DNA from: an archaeon
Lineage (GTDB): Archaea > Halobacteriota > Syntropharchaeia > Alkanophagales > Methanospirareceae
NCBI GenBank assembly: GCA_030019325.1
Contig: JASEFB010000098.1
Location: 1-5,899 of the forward strand
Length of the DNA: 5,899 nt
Direction of reading: 5' to 3'
In this document: positions 1 through 5,042 of the stretch, piece after piece
Layout: each line of letters starts with the position of its first letter
How positions within the stretch are numbered: the stretch's first letter is position 1
Notes under the pieces: generated by a model
Databases searched by the model: none
What the model was told of the DNA's origin: nothing
The model's input: the letters and a program-made list of their open reading frames with translations, nothing else
Translations under genes and position numbers: made by a program

Positions 1-534
1 CCATCAAATAGAAAAATATTTAAGTAATCAAAGACTATCTCCGAAAGTCAAGTTATATATATTGAGTGGGTTTTGTATTAATGAAAAACGGTCCAATTAA
101 ATAGCTCAAGCAGCTTAGAAACTACTTTCGCGTCAGCCTGTTTCACTTTTGCCAGATCGTGCATGGAGCCCACCGTGCTCGATGCTCGTCCTTAGATGAA
201 ATCAGAGACTGATTCCGGGACATTGTAAAAATGCATATTTTAGGAGTGAACGGAGAGTTCTGAACCCCATCGCCGCTTATTTCTTACTTTTCCTGGCTAT
301 GGTGAGACCACCTGCACTACATAATTAAATTGTGCCCCACACAACATGCCAGACCACGTCAGTCCAGAAATGTTGTTTGTTGGTAATCCTTACGTCCCAG
401 ATATCAGCGAAGCCGAGTTTTCGTGAAAGCTTCAAGCCAATTATTAGTTAGAGAGGAGAGATATATATAATCATACTAATATATCATGCCCTTCCTTCAA
501 ATGGTCTGTTTTAGATTCCAGTTCAGTTCTTCTC
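1..534. other. Gene-poor region with possible coding debris
   Basis: No convincing gene is visible in this stretch downstream of the archaellin gene. On the minus strand three short frames read like protein: 435-325 (TTG start, 36 codons, tryptophan-rich end with WTDVVWHVVWGTI), 270-202 (22 codons, starts MGFRTLRSLL) and 173-78 (GTG start, or ATG at 164; contains MHDLAKVKQADAKVV). On the plus strand 346-426 gives a 26-aa frame starting MPDHVSPEML. None has a clear Shine-Dalgarno sequence. Three successive protein-like frames on one strand could be remnants of a decayed minus-strand gene, but this is inference and chance is not excluded. A/T-rich TATA-like strings occur near 14-22 and 53-63. 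I see no tRNA, rRNA or repeat array here. Confidence 0.4.
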
Positions 535-1245
535 CTAATGCAAGATATCCGTTTCATGGATGGAGGGTGGTGCAGTTTTTGTAATGCCACGTACCGCCCC
601 GGTTGCCGGCTTGACCTCAATGGTAAAGTCCATGTTTGCTGTAACACCGTAATCAGGCAGGGAGACGATTATTTTCGCCTGCTCATCGGCTTCTAACAGG
701 ACGTCGGCATCGCCCCTGGTGATAGAGAAGTTCCAGCAGCCCATGGTCATGTTCCCTAACGTTGCGTTCTCATTGCTTGTGTAGGTGAGCGCCCCCACAT
801 GCCTGTCCTTATCACTATACCCGATCGTCAATTTGGTTGGGCTCAGCGATAACGGCTCCCCTCGAGTACTGAGCTGGAGGTAGAACTCCACAACGGTCAG
901 GTTTGTGCTGTCCGCTTGGTATTTGCTCGCTTCATCCGGATAGTTCCACGCGTAATACCCCGGATAGTTATAACCAGGATTGGATGTAGCACCGGAATCC
1001 CATGTTCCATCATAACCCGAAGCTGAGTTATTCACATAACCATAACGCCAGCCGTGCCCGATGACATCCCCCGCAAGTTCAGCCGAAGACGTTACTTGCT
1101 TGACGCCCGTATGAATAACCTCTTCAGTTCTCTGTACGCTGAAGAACCCCGCGTTCAGGACTACGTATGAGAACACCGCGGCGATGACCACGAATGCAGT
1201 CAGCACGATTCCCGCCTCCAAGCCCGTGAACCCTTTTGTGTCCAT
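535..1245 (-). CDS. flaB: Archaellin / archaeal type IV pilin-like protein
   Basis: Predicted structural subunit of the archaellum (or a related pilus), exported and assembled outside the cell. From the ATG at 1245 it is 236 aa. The N-terminus MDTKG-FTGLEAGIVLTAF is a class III signal peptide: a short basic leader, predicted FlaK/PibD cleavage after Gly5, then a ~25-residue hydrophobic helix (FTGLEAGIVLTAFVV...FSYVVLNAGF) that packs the filament core. The region after it (RTEEVIHTGV) and the C-terminal beta domain (ADVLLEADEQ, FTIEVKPATG) match the archaellin family. A Gly/Tyr/Asn-rich loop lies at about residues 68-103. Five N-x-S/T sequons (NNS, NLT, NAT, NMT, NFS) suggest N-glycosylation. 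A TTG six bases upstream (1251) is an alternative start; neither start has a well-spaced Shine-Dalgarno, though a GGAGAGGAGGAG tract lies near 1276-1287. No archaellum accessory genes lie within the window, so it is an orphan as seen here. Ends with TAG. Confidence 0.9.
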   Translation of the reverse strand: MDTKGFTGLEAGIVLTAFVVIAAVFSYVVLNAGFFSVQRTEEVIHTGVKQVTSSAELAGDVIGHGWRYGYVNNSASGYDGTWDSGATSNPGYNYPGYYAWNYPDEASKYQADSTNLTVVEFYLQLSTRGEPLSLSPTKLTIGYSDKDRHVGALTYTSNENATLGNMTMGCWNFSITRGDADVLLEADEQAKIIVSLPDYGVTANMDFTIEVKPATGAVRGITKTAPPSIHETDILH

Positions 1246-1324
1246 CCTCAATTCTCTTTCTCGCCTGATTTTTCTACTCCTCCTCTCCTCTCTTTTAACC
1301 GGTATTAGTAAAAAACGTCATTAT

Positions 1325-1435
1325 TCAAATTTGTGTAGAGTGAAGGGCGAAAGCTTCAAAACCAAGGAATCCTAAAAATCCCAAAAAGCCATTCATCCAA
1401 AGTTTATTTTTGTTTGTTTCTTTCCCGATGTTCAT
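1325..1435 (-). CDS. Small GFL-repeat ORF, probably truncated membrane protein
   Basis: A 36-aa frame starting ATG at 1435 and ending TGA at 1325. It carries a near-perfect ribosome binding site (AGGTGA, six bases before the ATG), 14 bases after the stop of the 83-aa membrane gene, so the two look co-transcribed. The sequence has a basic, Asn-rich start (KETNKNKLW), then the repeat GFLGFLGFLGFEAF, which resembles the opening of small archaeal membrane proteins of the DUF3796 type; that resemblance is from memory and tentative. Such proteins are usually much longer, so this copy appears to have lost its C-terminal part: after the stop the sequence runs straight into the archaellin leader. It may be a remnant and not a working gene. 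Confidence 0.5.
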   Translation of the reverse strand: MNIGKETNKNKLWMNGFLGFLGFLGFEAFALHSTQI

Positions 1436-1448
1436 AATATATCACCTG

Positions 1449-1700
1449 TTATATTGCATAAATAACCAAAATTGCTACTGTTACAAGAATTATTGTCAGT
1501 GACCAAAATAAAGTAGTACAACAAATTTTTGATTTTTTGGCTTTCTCTTTTGTAATTACATAAACCATAAACATCCATACTGGTCCATACTGAGAAATGA
1601 AATCAAGCTCAACGTTGATAACATATTTAGATAGAACTGCAAGCCCCAAAATACAAACCGCAGTTACTAACGCTACTTTTACCTCATCGGCTAATTTCAT
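1449..1700 (-). CDS. Small two-helix membrane protein, unknown function
   Basis: An 83-aa protein starting ATG at 1700 and ending TAA. It has a short charged N-terminus (MKLADEVK), a first hydrophobic stretch at about residues 8-29, a second region at about 34-50 (DFISQYGPVWMFMVYVI), a basic cytoplasmic-looking loop with a Cys pair (KEKAKKSKICC) at 51-61, and a C-terminal helix at about 63-83 (LFWSLTIILVTVAILVIYAI). It is therefore an integral membrane protein with two or three segments. I recognise the general style of small archaeal membrane proteins that sit next to DUF3796/DUF2178-type genes but cannot name the family. A TATA-like element centred ~27 bases before the ATG, with no Shine-Dalgarno, points to a leaderless transcript. 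It is first in a likely operon with the 36-aa ORF downstream. The group II intron ends only about 57 bases upstream of its start. Confidence 0.7.
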   Translation of the reverse strand: MKLADEVKVALVTAVCILGLAVLSKYVINVELDFISQYGPVWMFMVYVITKEKAKKSKICCTTLFWSLTIILVTVAILVIYAI

Positions 1701-1723
1701 AAAATATGATTATATCGAACTGC

Positions 1724-1732
1724 TATATAAAC
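1724..1732 (-). promoter_or_regulatory. TATA element for the 83-aa membrane gene
   Basis: On the minus strand this reads GTTTATATA, an archaeal TATA-box-like element. Its centre lies about 27 bases upstream of the ATG at 1700, the normal distance from TATA to transcription start, so transcription probably begins at or next to the start codon (leaderless). The intron 3' boundary is only ~25 bases further upstream, so the insertion left this core promoter intact. Confidence 0.55.
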
Positions 1733-1767
1733 CATCCACCTCAAGTAAAAGCTTCTCGTCGAGTAGA

Positions 1768-1803
1768 GCTCATAGCAACCTCCTCTCAGAGGCTACTATG
1801 AGC
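1768..1803 (-). ncRNA. Group II intron domain VI hairpin
   Basis: On the minus strand GCTCATAG (1803-1796) pairs with CTATGAGC (1775-1768), and the stem continues inward through AGCCTC against GAGGTT with G-T pairs, closing on a small TGAGAG-like loop. Position right after domain V and just before the 3' end identifies it as domain VI, which carries the branch-point adenosine. In this simple folding no adenosine is plainly bulged on the 3' strand; the A at 1770, seven bases before a 3' end at 1763, is a candidate if the base of the stem rearranges. Confidence 0.75.
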
Positions 1804-1812
1804 CCCCTCACA

Positions 1813-1845
1813 GAACCGGACGTGAGGTTTTCCCTCATCCGGCTC
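1813..1845 (-). ncRNA. Group II intron domain V (catalytic hairpin)
   Basis: The 33-base element opens GAGCCGGATGAGG, has a GAAA loop, and closes CCTCACGTCCGGTTC on the minus strand. The lower stem GAGCCGGA/TCCGGTTC includes the AGC catalytic triad, followed by the two-base bulge (CG of CACG) and a distal stem GAGG/CCTC capped by GAAA. This is the most conserved part of group II introns and binds the catalytic metal ions. All bases I can check look intact, so the ribozyme core is probably still active in principle. Confidence 0.93.
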
Positions 1846-1861
1846 TTCAGGAATGCATCCT

Positions 1862-3172
1862 CTACGTGCGGGCTGGACTATAGGGTAAGTGGTATATCTT
1901 CGGCTGCGGCACTGGATTAAACGTGAGCAACCGTTTAAACTGCTGCCAGTTATAGCTTCTCTTTTGGCTCCGCCTGTTTAGCCACTTAAAGGCGAGCCTC
2001 AACGTTTGATTATAGTAGCTCTGCAAACCTCGTATATTACCGCTTATACCATAGTAGTGATAGTGTCCAACCAACTTTTGCTTGAGCAATTGCCACCAGA
2101 GCTTCAACTCTATACGATTTCGGACACCCTTGAGCCACTGGTTCATCTCTTTCATCTTTTGCCTGAACTTCTTGCTTGCCGTCTTTCGTCCTACCTTGAA
2201 TTTACCGCTCCTGGTTTTAGCACAGAAGTGCGTAAAACCGAGAAAGTCAAAGGTTGTACCCTTCTTGCCCTGCTTCCTTGCTCCTCGGCAGGGATAGCGC
2301 CCAAATTCAATGATTCTGCTCTTCTCTTCCGCAATCTCCAGCCCAAATTTTGCCACTCTTTGCCTCAATGCTTTTCCAAACGCTCGAGCTTCACTGCCGT
2401 ATTGAACACAAACAATGAAATCATCCGCATAGCGAACGAGCTGGACAAACCCTGTTAGCCGCTTCTTCACCACTCGCTCAAACCACCGATCCAGAACATA
2501 ATGGAGGTAGATGTTGGCGAGCAGCGGACTCAGTATCCCTCCTTGTGGGGTACCTTTGTCCGTCTCAACATATTTTCCCTCCTCCATTACACCAGACTTT
2601 AAGAAGCGGGCTATTAATCGTAGCAAACTCGGGTCCACTACTCTCTGGCAAAGGAATCGCATCATCCAGTTGTGATCAACCGTGTCGAAGAACTTCGCAA
2701 TGTCCATGTCCACCACATAGTTAACCGGTTCGGTTGTAATTATCGTAGCAACCCGATCCAGGGCATCGTGACAGCTTCGGTTGGGTCGAAACCCGTAGGA
2801 GGCGTCACAGAAGTCCTCTTCGAATATCGCTTCGAGGATTTTCTTTATCGCCAGCTGAACTATCTTATCCTCGATAGTTGGAATTCCCAATGGTCTTCTT
2901 CCCACATTCAACTTTGGTATATACACCCGTTTAACTGGTCTGGGTCTGTATCGCTTTGCTTTCAGCCTTGCTCCTAAATCACTGACATTCTCATCTAAAT
3001 GCTCTTCGTATTCCCTGACGGTTACTCCATCAATGCCGGGAGCTTTATCTCTCTTTAACTCCCGGAAACATTCCTTGAGAAAATCCTCCGTGAGTAAATG
3101 CGCTAAAGATGTAAACTTACACTTCGGATCTTCTCAGGCTCGTAGAGTTATGGTAGACAGTTTTGTGGTCAC
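1862..3172 (-). pseudogene. ltrA: Group II intron reverse transcriptase/maturase, in-frame TGA near N-terminus
   Basis: Intron-encoded protein that helps fold and splice the intron RNA and copies it into DNA at a new site. The full frame starts at GTG 3172 with a good ribosome binding site and would give 436 aa. Codon 13 is TGA (3136-3134), after KLSTITLRA and before EDPKCKFTSLAHLL; family members carry a basic residue there, so CGA to TGA is the likely change. Beyond it are RT0/RT1 (FTSLAHLL, APGIDGVTV), the fingers (RPLGIPTIEDK), YGFRPNRSCHDAL, DMDIAKFFDTVDH, GTPQGGILSPLLANIYL, the catalytic RYADDF (residues 247-252), DFLGFTHF, and the maturase/GIIM thumb (YYGISGN...WLNRRSQKRSYNWQQF). There is no endonuclease domain. 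The only usual start after the stop is GTG at 2926, which would drop RT0 and RT1. It is thus probably inactive unless the stop is suppressed or is a sequencing error. Ends TAG at 1862. Confidence 0.88.
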
Positions 3173-3177
3173 CTCTT

Positions 3178-3184
3178 CTCCACC
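3178..3184 (-). promoter_or_regulatory. Ribosome binding site of the maturase
   Basis: GGTGGAG on the minus strand lies five bases before the GTG at 3172. It fixes the intended maturase start upstream of the premature TGA, showing that the truncation is internal to the gene and not a misplaced start. Confidence 0.6.
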
Positions 3185-3511
3185 TCTGCGTGTGGAAGGT
3201 GTGTCCCTGTCAACACATCGCACCCCTGCCAGCCCCTTCCCTCCACAGGCATTACCCTGCTTCTTCGGTACTATAGCAGGTCCGACTCCCAGCGTCTCAT
3301 CTGCAGTCTCTTACCGTTTATAGGCTTGATACCACCTACTCCATTAAGGAGAACGCGCTGGGCCTCCCGAGTTCCCATGCTATCCATTTGATACCGTGCC
3401 GCGGTCTTAGACCCCGTCGAGCTCTCTCCACCTTGCCATGTCCCAGAGCTTCCTGCTATGTTCCAAGACCGGAGTTTCGGACTAACGGTGGGGAGAGTAC
3501 TGCCTTCCGTT

Positions 3512-3517
3512 CTATGA
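3512..3517 (-). other. EBS1 of the intron (exon-binding site)
   Basis: Minus-strand TCATAG, about 200 bases into the intron in domain I, is the exact complement of CTATGA, the last six bases of the 5' exon (3719-3714). Position and perfect pairing fit EBS1-IBS1, which sets the 5' splice site and the insertion target. I could not assign EBS2 with confidence; a GCTT at 3544-3541 pairs only four bases with the exon. Confidence 0.6.
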
Positions 3518-3713
3518 ACAACATCGGCCTCCGACATCACAAGCATTTCGGGGCTCAATCCCTTCACGTACGTTGCAGCCCAGTACCCCATCCCCCTGGC
3601 TTCATCACAGCCTGTTACCAGACTGGATGCAGGGTTCTGTTCAGAGGTGGTGGCTAACCGTTCCCCGGGTTGGATTTTCACCAACTGGATAGTATGAACT
3701 TTGCTCGGCGCAC

Positions 3714-3719
3714 TCATAG
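3714..3719 (-). other. IBS1 target sequence in the 5' exon
   Basis: CTATGA on the minus strand directly precedes the GTGCG intron start and pairs with the EBS1 element in domain I. It marks the insertion junction on the 5' exon side. Confidence 0.6.
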
Positions 3720-3871
3720 CAGCTTCGGGATTTGAGTTTATGGGTTTTTCCTAACATTGTGCGTGTTTGCGAAGTGAAGTGCCGAATGCATTTGGGCGAA
3801 TGAAGTGAGCCGCAAAGCCCAAAAACATTAAGTCTAATGATGGTGATTAAATAAAACAAGAGGGATTAAAA
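3714..3871. repeat. Intergenic region with interleaved inverted repeats
   Basis: Before the intron landed, this segment and 1701-1757 formed one ~215-base gap between divergent genes. Two inverted repeats stand out: TTTGCG (3766-3771) with CGCAAA (3811-3816), and TTTGGGC (3791-3797) with GCCCAAA (3817-3823). Their arms interleave, so both stems together would form a pseudoknot-like fold. A near-repeat, GCGAAGTGAAGTG and GCGAATGAAGTGAG, lies inside. No gene is supported here. Weak TATA-like strings occur near 3821-3830 and 3846-3855, one of which may drive the plus-strand gene starting at 3872. Confidence 0.45.
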
Positions 3872-4207
3872 ATGGCAAAAACAGCTCTGGGTTTGGAAGA
3901 GAATATCGCAGGGGTTCTGTGCTATGTTTTGGGCTGGTTAACGGGCATTATATTCTTGGTGCTGGAGAGGGAGAACAAATTCGTTCGGTTTCACGCTCTG
4001 CAGTCTATCGCAACGTTTCTATCGCTGACCGTGATAGGACTGTTAATCAGTTGGATACCATTCATCGGCTGGGTGACTACACCCTTAATAGGAATATTAT
4101 CGCTGATACTGTGGTTGATACTGATGTTCGAGGCGTATCAGGGAGAGATGTATAAGTTGCCCGTTGTAGGCGATTTTGCAGAAAAACAAGTGAAAGAAAG
4201 AAAGTAA
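3872..4207 (+). CDS. DUF4870/Tic20-like membrane protein
   Basis: A 111-aa integral membrane protein. Three hydrophobic segments are visible at about residues 10-31 (NIAGVLCYVLGWLTGIIFLVLE), 42-64 and 67-88. The signature is the charged loop ENKFVRFHALQS between helices 1 and 2 and the C-terminal FEAYQGEMYKLPVVGDFAEK, both typical of the DUF4870 family, which is often labelled as chloroplast import component Tic20-like in archaea and bacteria. Its function in prokaryotes is unknown; the Tic20 name does not prove protein import. The start is supported by GAGGGA about six bases before the ATG. The length is normal for the family. It is transcribed alone and converges with the zinc-protein gene on the other strand. 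Ends TAA. Confidence 0.85.
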   Translation: MAKTALGLEENIAGVLCYVLGWLTGIIFLVLERENKFVRFHALQSIATFLSLTVIGLLISWIPFIGWVTTPLIGILSLILWLILMFEAYQGEMYKLPVVGDFAEKQVKERK

Positions 4208-4217
4208 AAAAGAAAAA
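4206..4217 (-). terminator. T-rich terminator for the zinc-protein transcript
   Basis: On the minus strand this reads TTTTTCTTTTTT, 60-70 bases beyond the stop of the zinc-protein gene. Archaeal RNA polymerase commonly stops at such U-tracts without a hairpin. On the plus strand only a short ATATTTT (4218-4224) follows the DUF4870 gene. Confidence 0.45.
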
Positions 4218-4277
4218 TATTTTCCCCCTGCTTTGACCAGAGGAAAAATTACACTACTCTTTACTACGCATCCTCGA

Positions 4278-4457
4278 CTAAAATCGTTTCGGTCGATGTT
4301 TCTGGTAGCATTCCTGACAGTAAACAGGTTTGGTGCCATCTGGTTTAAATGGTACTTGACATTCTACCCCGCAGTCTGCACAAATAACGGTGTGCATCTC
4401 CCGGGGTGGACGATCAAAGCCCTGTCTTCTTCTGTCTGAATCCCATGCTCTCTTCAT
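4278..4457 (-). CDS. CxxC-x17-CxxC small zinc-binding protein
   Basis: A 59-aa protein with a zinc-ribbon-like core: CADC at residues 26-29 and CQEC at 47-50, separated by 17 residues, with VPFKPDGTKPVYC between them. The four cysteines should bind one zinc ion. An extra Cys33 and basic ends (MKRAWDSDRRRQGF, YQKHRPKRF) suggest contact with nucleic acid, but the partner is unknown. The family of such stand-alone mini proteins is widespread in archaea, and the same module is fused to some other proteins. I chose ATG 4457 because TAAGGAGGT, a perfect Shine-Dalgarno, lies eight bases upstream and a TATA element lies at 4492-4502. The same frame stays open upstream to 4649, but an extension would run through that promoter and the ribosome binding site. 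Ends with TAA or TAG at 4278. Confidence 0.82.
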   Translation of the reverse strand: MKRAWDSDRRRQGFDRPPREMHTVICADCGVECQVPFKPDGTKPVYCQECYQKHRPKRF

Positions 4458-4465
4458 GTATCTAT

Positions 4466-4474
4466 ACCTCCTTA
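4466..4474 (-). promoter_or_regulatory. Strong Shine-Dalgarno for the zinc protein
   Basis: TAAGGAGGT on the minus strand, eight bases before ATG 4457. It decides the start of the zinc-protein gene against the longer open frame reaching upstream. Confidence 0.75.
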
Positions 4475-4491
4475 GTGTACTAGACTCTTGG

Positions 4492-4502
4492 TATTTAAAT
4501 AA
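4492..4502 (-). promoter_or_regulatory. Archaeal TATA box of the zinc-protein gene
   Basis: TTATTTAAATA on the minus strand. Transcription would begin about 25 bases downstream, near 4470-4476, leaving a leader of roughly 15-20 bases that begins at or just before the Shine-Dalgarno. The same TTTAAATA core occurs upstream of the neighbouring charged-protein gene. Confidence 0.65.
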
Positions 4503-4572
4503 CCTCAAAACCAGGGGATACTCTGTGGACTTGTTTCTGTATTGGTTCATGGTAAACTCTTCAAACCCCTTC

Positions 4573-4761
4573 TCACTCACAGCTTCTTTCAGAGCCACTT
4601 TGAGATTTCGGATTTGGTGAGCTAAAATCGTATCCCTCTTCTTCTCTCTCTACTACCCAATCCTCTTCAAAATTAATACGCTCGCTTCGAGCTCCTCGCT
4701 TCTTTAATAAACGCAGCAGTTCTTCTTCATCATCGCTGAATATCTTCGCTTTGCGTTTCAT
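4573..4761 (-). CDS. Small highly charged protein, unknown function
   Basis: A 62-aa protein starting ATG 4761 and ending TGA. The N-terminal half is a likely helix of alternating acidic and basic residues (IFSDDEEELLRLLKKRGARSER), followed by NFEEDWVVEREEEGYDFSSP and a Ser-rich tail. There is no signal peptide or membrane segment, so it should be cytoplasmic. The start is well supported: GGAGGTGA lies nine bases upstream and a TATA element at 4804-4814. The composition recalls antitoxin-like or small regulatory proteins, but I do not recognise a family and no toxin gene is adjacent. The Ser-rich tail may be out of frame: in the frame that continues into the zinc protein the DNA reads RDTILAHQIRNLKVALKEAV, which looks at least as protein-like, raising the chance of a frameshift near 4640-4655. 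Confidence 0.6.
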   Translation of the reverse strand: MKRKAKIFSDDEEELLRLLKKRGARSERINFEEDWVVEREEEGYDFSSPNPKSQSGSERSCE

Positions 4762-4770
4762 TCTGCTGTT

Positions 4771-4778
4771 TCACCTCC
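4771..4778 (-). promoter_or_regulatory. Shine-Dalgarno of the charged small protein
   Basis: GGAGGTGA on the minus strand, nine bases before ATG 4761; it supports that start and shows the ORF is expressed or recently was. Confidence 0.7.
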
Positions 4779-4803
4779 AAGACCCATGAGATAGAGTGTC
4801 TCG

Positions 4804-4814
4804 ATATTTAAATA
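4804..4814 (-). promoter_or_regulatory. Archaeal TATA box of the charged small protein
   Basis: TATTTAAATAT on the minus strand, about 45 bases before ATG 4761. The predicted transcription start is near 4782, giving a leader of about 20 bases that contains the Shine-Dalgarno. The element is nearly palindromic, so it could in principle also work on the plus strand. Confidence 0.65.
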
Positions 4815-5042
4815 CTCGACATGACTGCACCAACGGCGTATGTACCCGTCAAATCTAATTGTTTTTCTTGTTTAAGCGAGCATAGCTTATTATTTAGCCC
4901 TTCTCGCCGCTTCTTCCAGAGCCGCTTCGGTTTGGGGTTTGTTAGTTTTTTCTGGAGAGGTGGCGAATTAATCACTATTAACCGAAGTTTATCATGTCCA
5001 AAATAAAGGTGAATTAATCTATAAACTTAGAATAATAGTAAA
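4815..5042. other. Divergent intergenic region
   Basis: Gap between the minus-strand charged-protein promoter and the plus-strand methyltransferase. It contains a small hairpin TAAGC/GCTTA (4873-4877 with 4885-4889) and two copies of GCCGCTTC (4906-4913 and 4921-4928) fifteen bases apart. Both strands are open for about 60 codons, but neither frame has a ribosome binding site or recognisable motif. An AATCTATAAAC string (5016-5026) sits ~20-27 bases before the methyltransferase ATG. Confidence 0.4.
5015..5026 (+). promoter_or_regulatory. Possible TATA element of the methyltransferase gene
   Basis: TAATCTATAAAC lies 17-28 bases before ATG 5043. The distance is a little short but would give a transcript starting at or next to the ATG, in keeping with the lack of any Shine-Dalgarno before this gene. 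An AGGTGAA further upstream (5008-5013) is too far from the ATG to serve it. Confidence 0.35.

Larger units (their letters stand above)
1758..3713 (-). mobile_element. Group II intron (complete ends, maturase-encoding)
   Basis: A self-splicing retroelement of about 1.95 kb. The 5' end is the canonical GTGCG at 3713-3709, continuing GTGCGCCGAGCAAAG and a hairpin around GTTGG/CCAAC. The noncoding 5' part (domains I-III and part of IV) spans about 3713-3190. The reverse transcriptase/maturase frame lies in domain IV, and domains V and VI follow it directly. A six-base EBS1 (3517-3512) exactly complements the last six bases of the 5' exon. The 3' boundary is less certain: an AC dinucleotide, as expected at group II 3' ends, occurs at 1758 (CTCGAC) and at 1763 (CTCTAC). 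The encoded protein ends without an HNH endonuclease domain. Elements of this type are typical of bacteria and are also found in methanogenic archaea, probably by lateral transfer. No coding sequence is interrupted: it lies between two divergent genes. Confidence 0.92.

Noticed and set aside
2006..2458. 150-codon plus-strand ORF
   Set aside because: It lies antisense to the reverse transcriptase domain, whose catalytic motifs are certain; it is a shadow.
3134..3136. TGA read as a sense codon (genetic code change or selenocysteine)
   Set aside because: Other genes here end in TGA normally (methyltransferase, charged protein), the expected residue is Arg/Lys and not Cys/Sec, and no insertion element is apparent.
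3271..3717. 148-codon minus-strand ORF over the intron 5' half
   Set aside because: It spans the conserved noncoding domains I-III of the group II intron, begins at the intron edge and shows no protein motif. It is a chance frame in structured RNA.
3750..3835. Integron attC-like site (CCTAACA near 3750 and AACATTA near 3824)
   Set aside because: The core-like motifs face the same way and there is no RYYYAAC/GTTRRRY pair or integrase; the symmetry is better described as interleaved inverted repeats.
4458..4598. Upstream extension of the zinc-protein frame to GTG 4598
   Set aside because: It would read through the TATA box and the strong Shine-Dalgarno of the zinc gene; ATG 4457 is far better supported. 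The frame is kept only as a frameshift hypothesis.
4811..5030. Long open frames on both strands between the charged protein and the methyltransferase
   Set aside because: The plus frame (4821-5006) and the minus frame lack ribosome binding sites and recognisable motifs, and the minus frame has no good start and ends in the TATA box.
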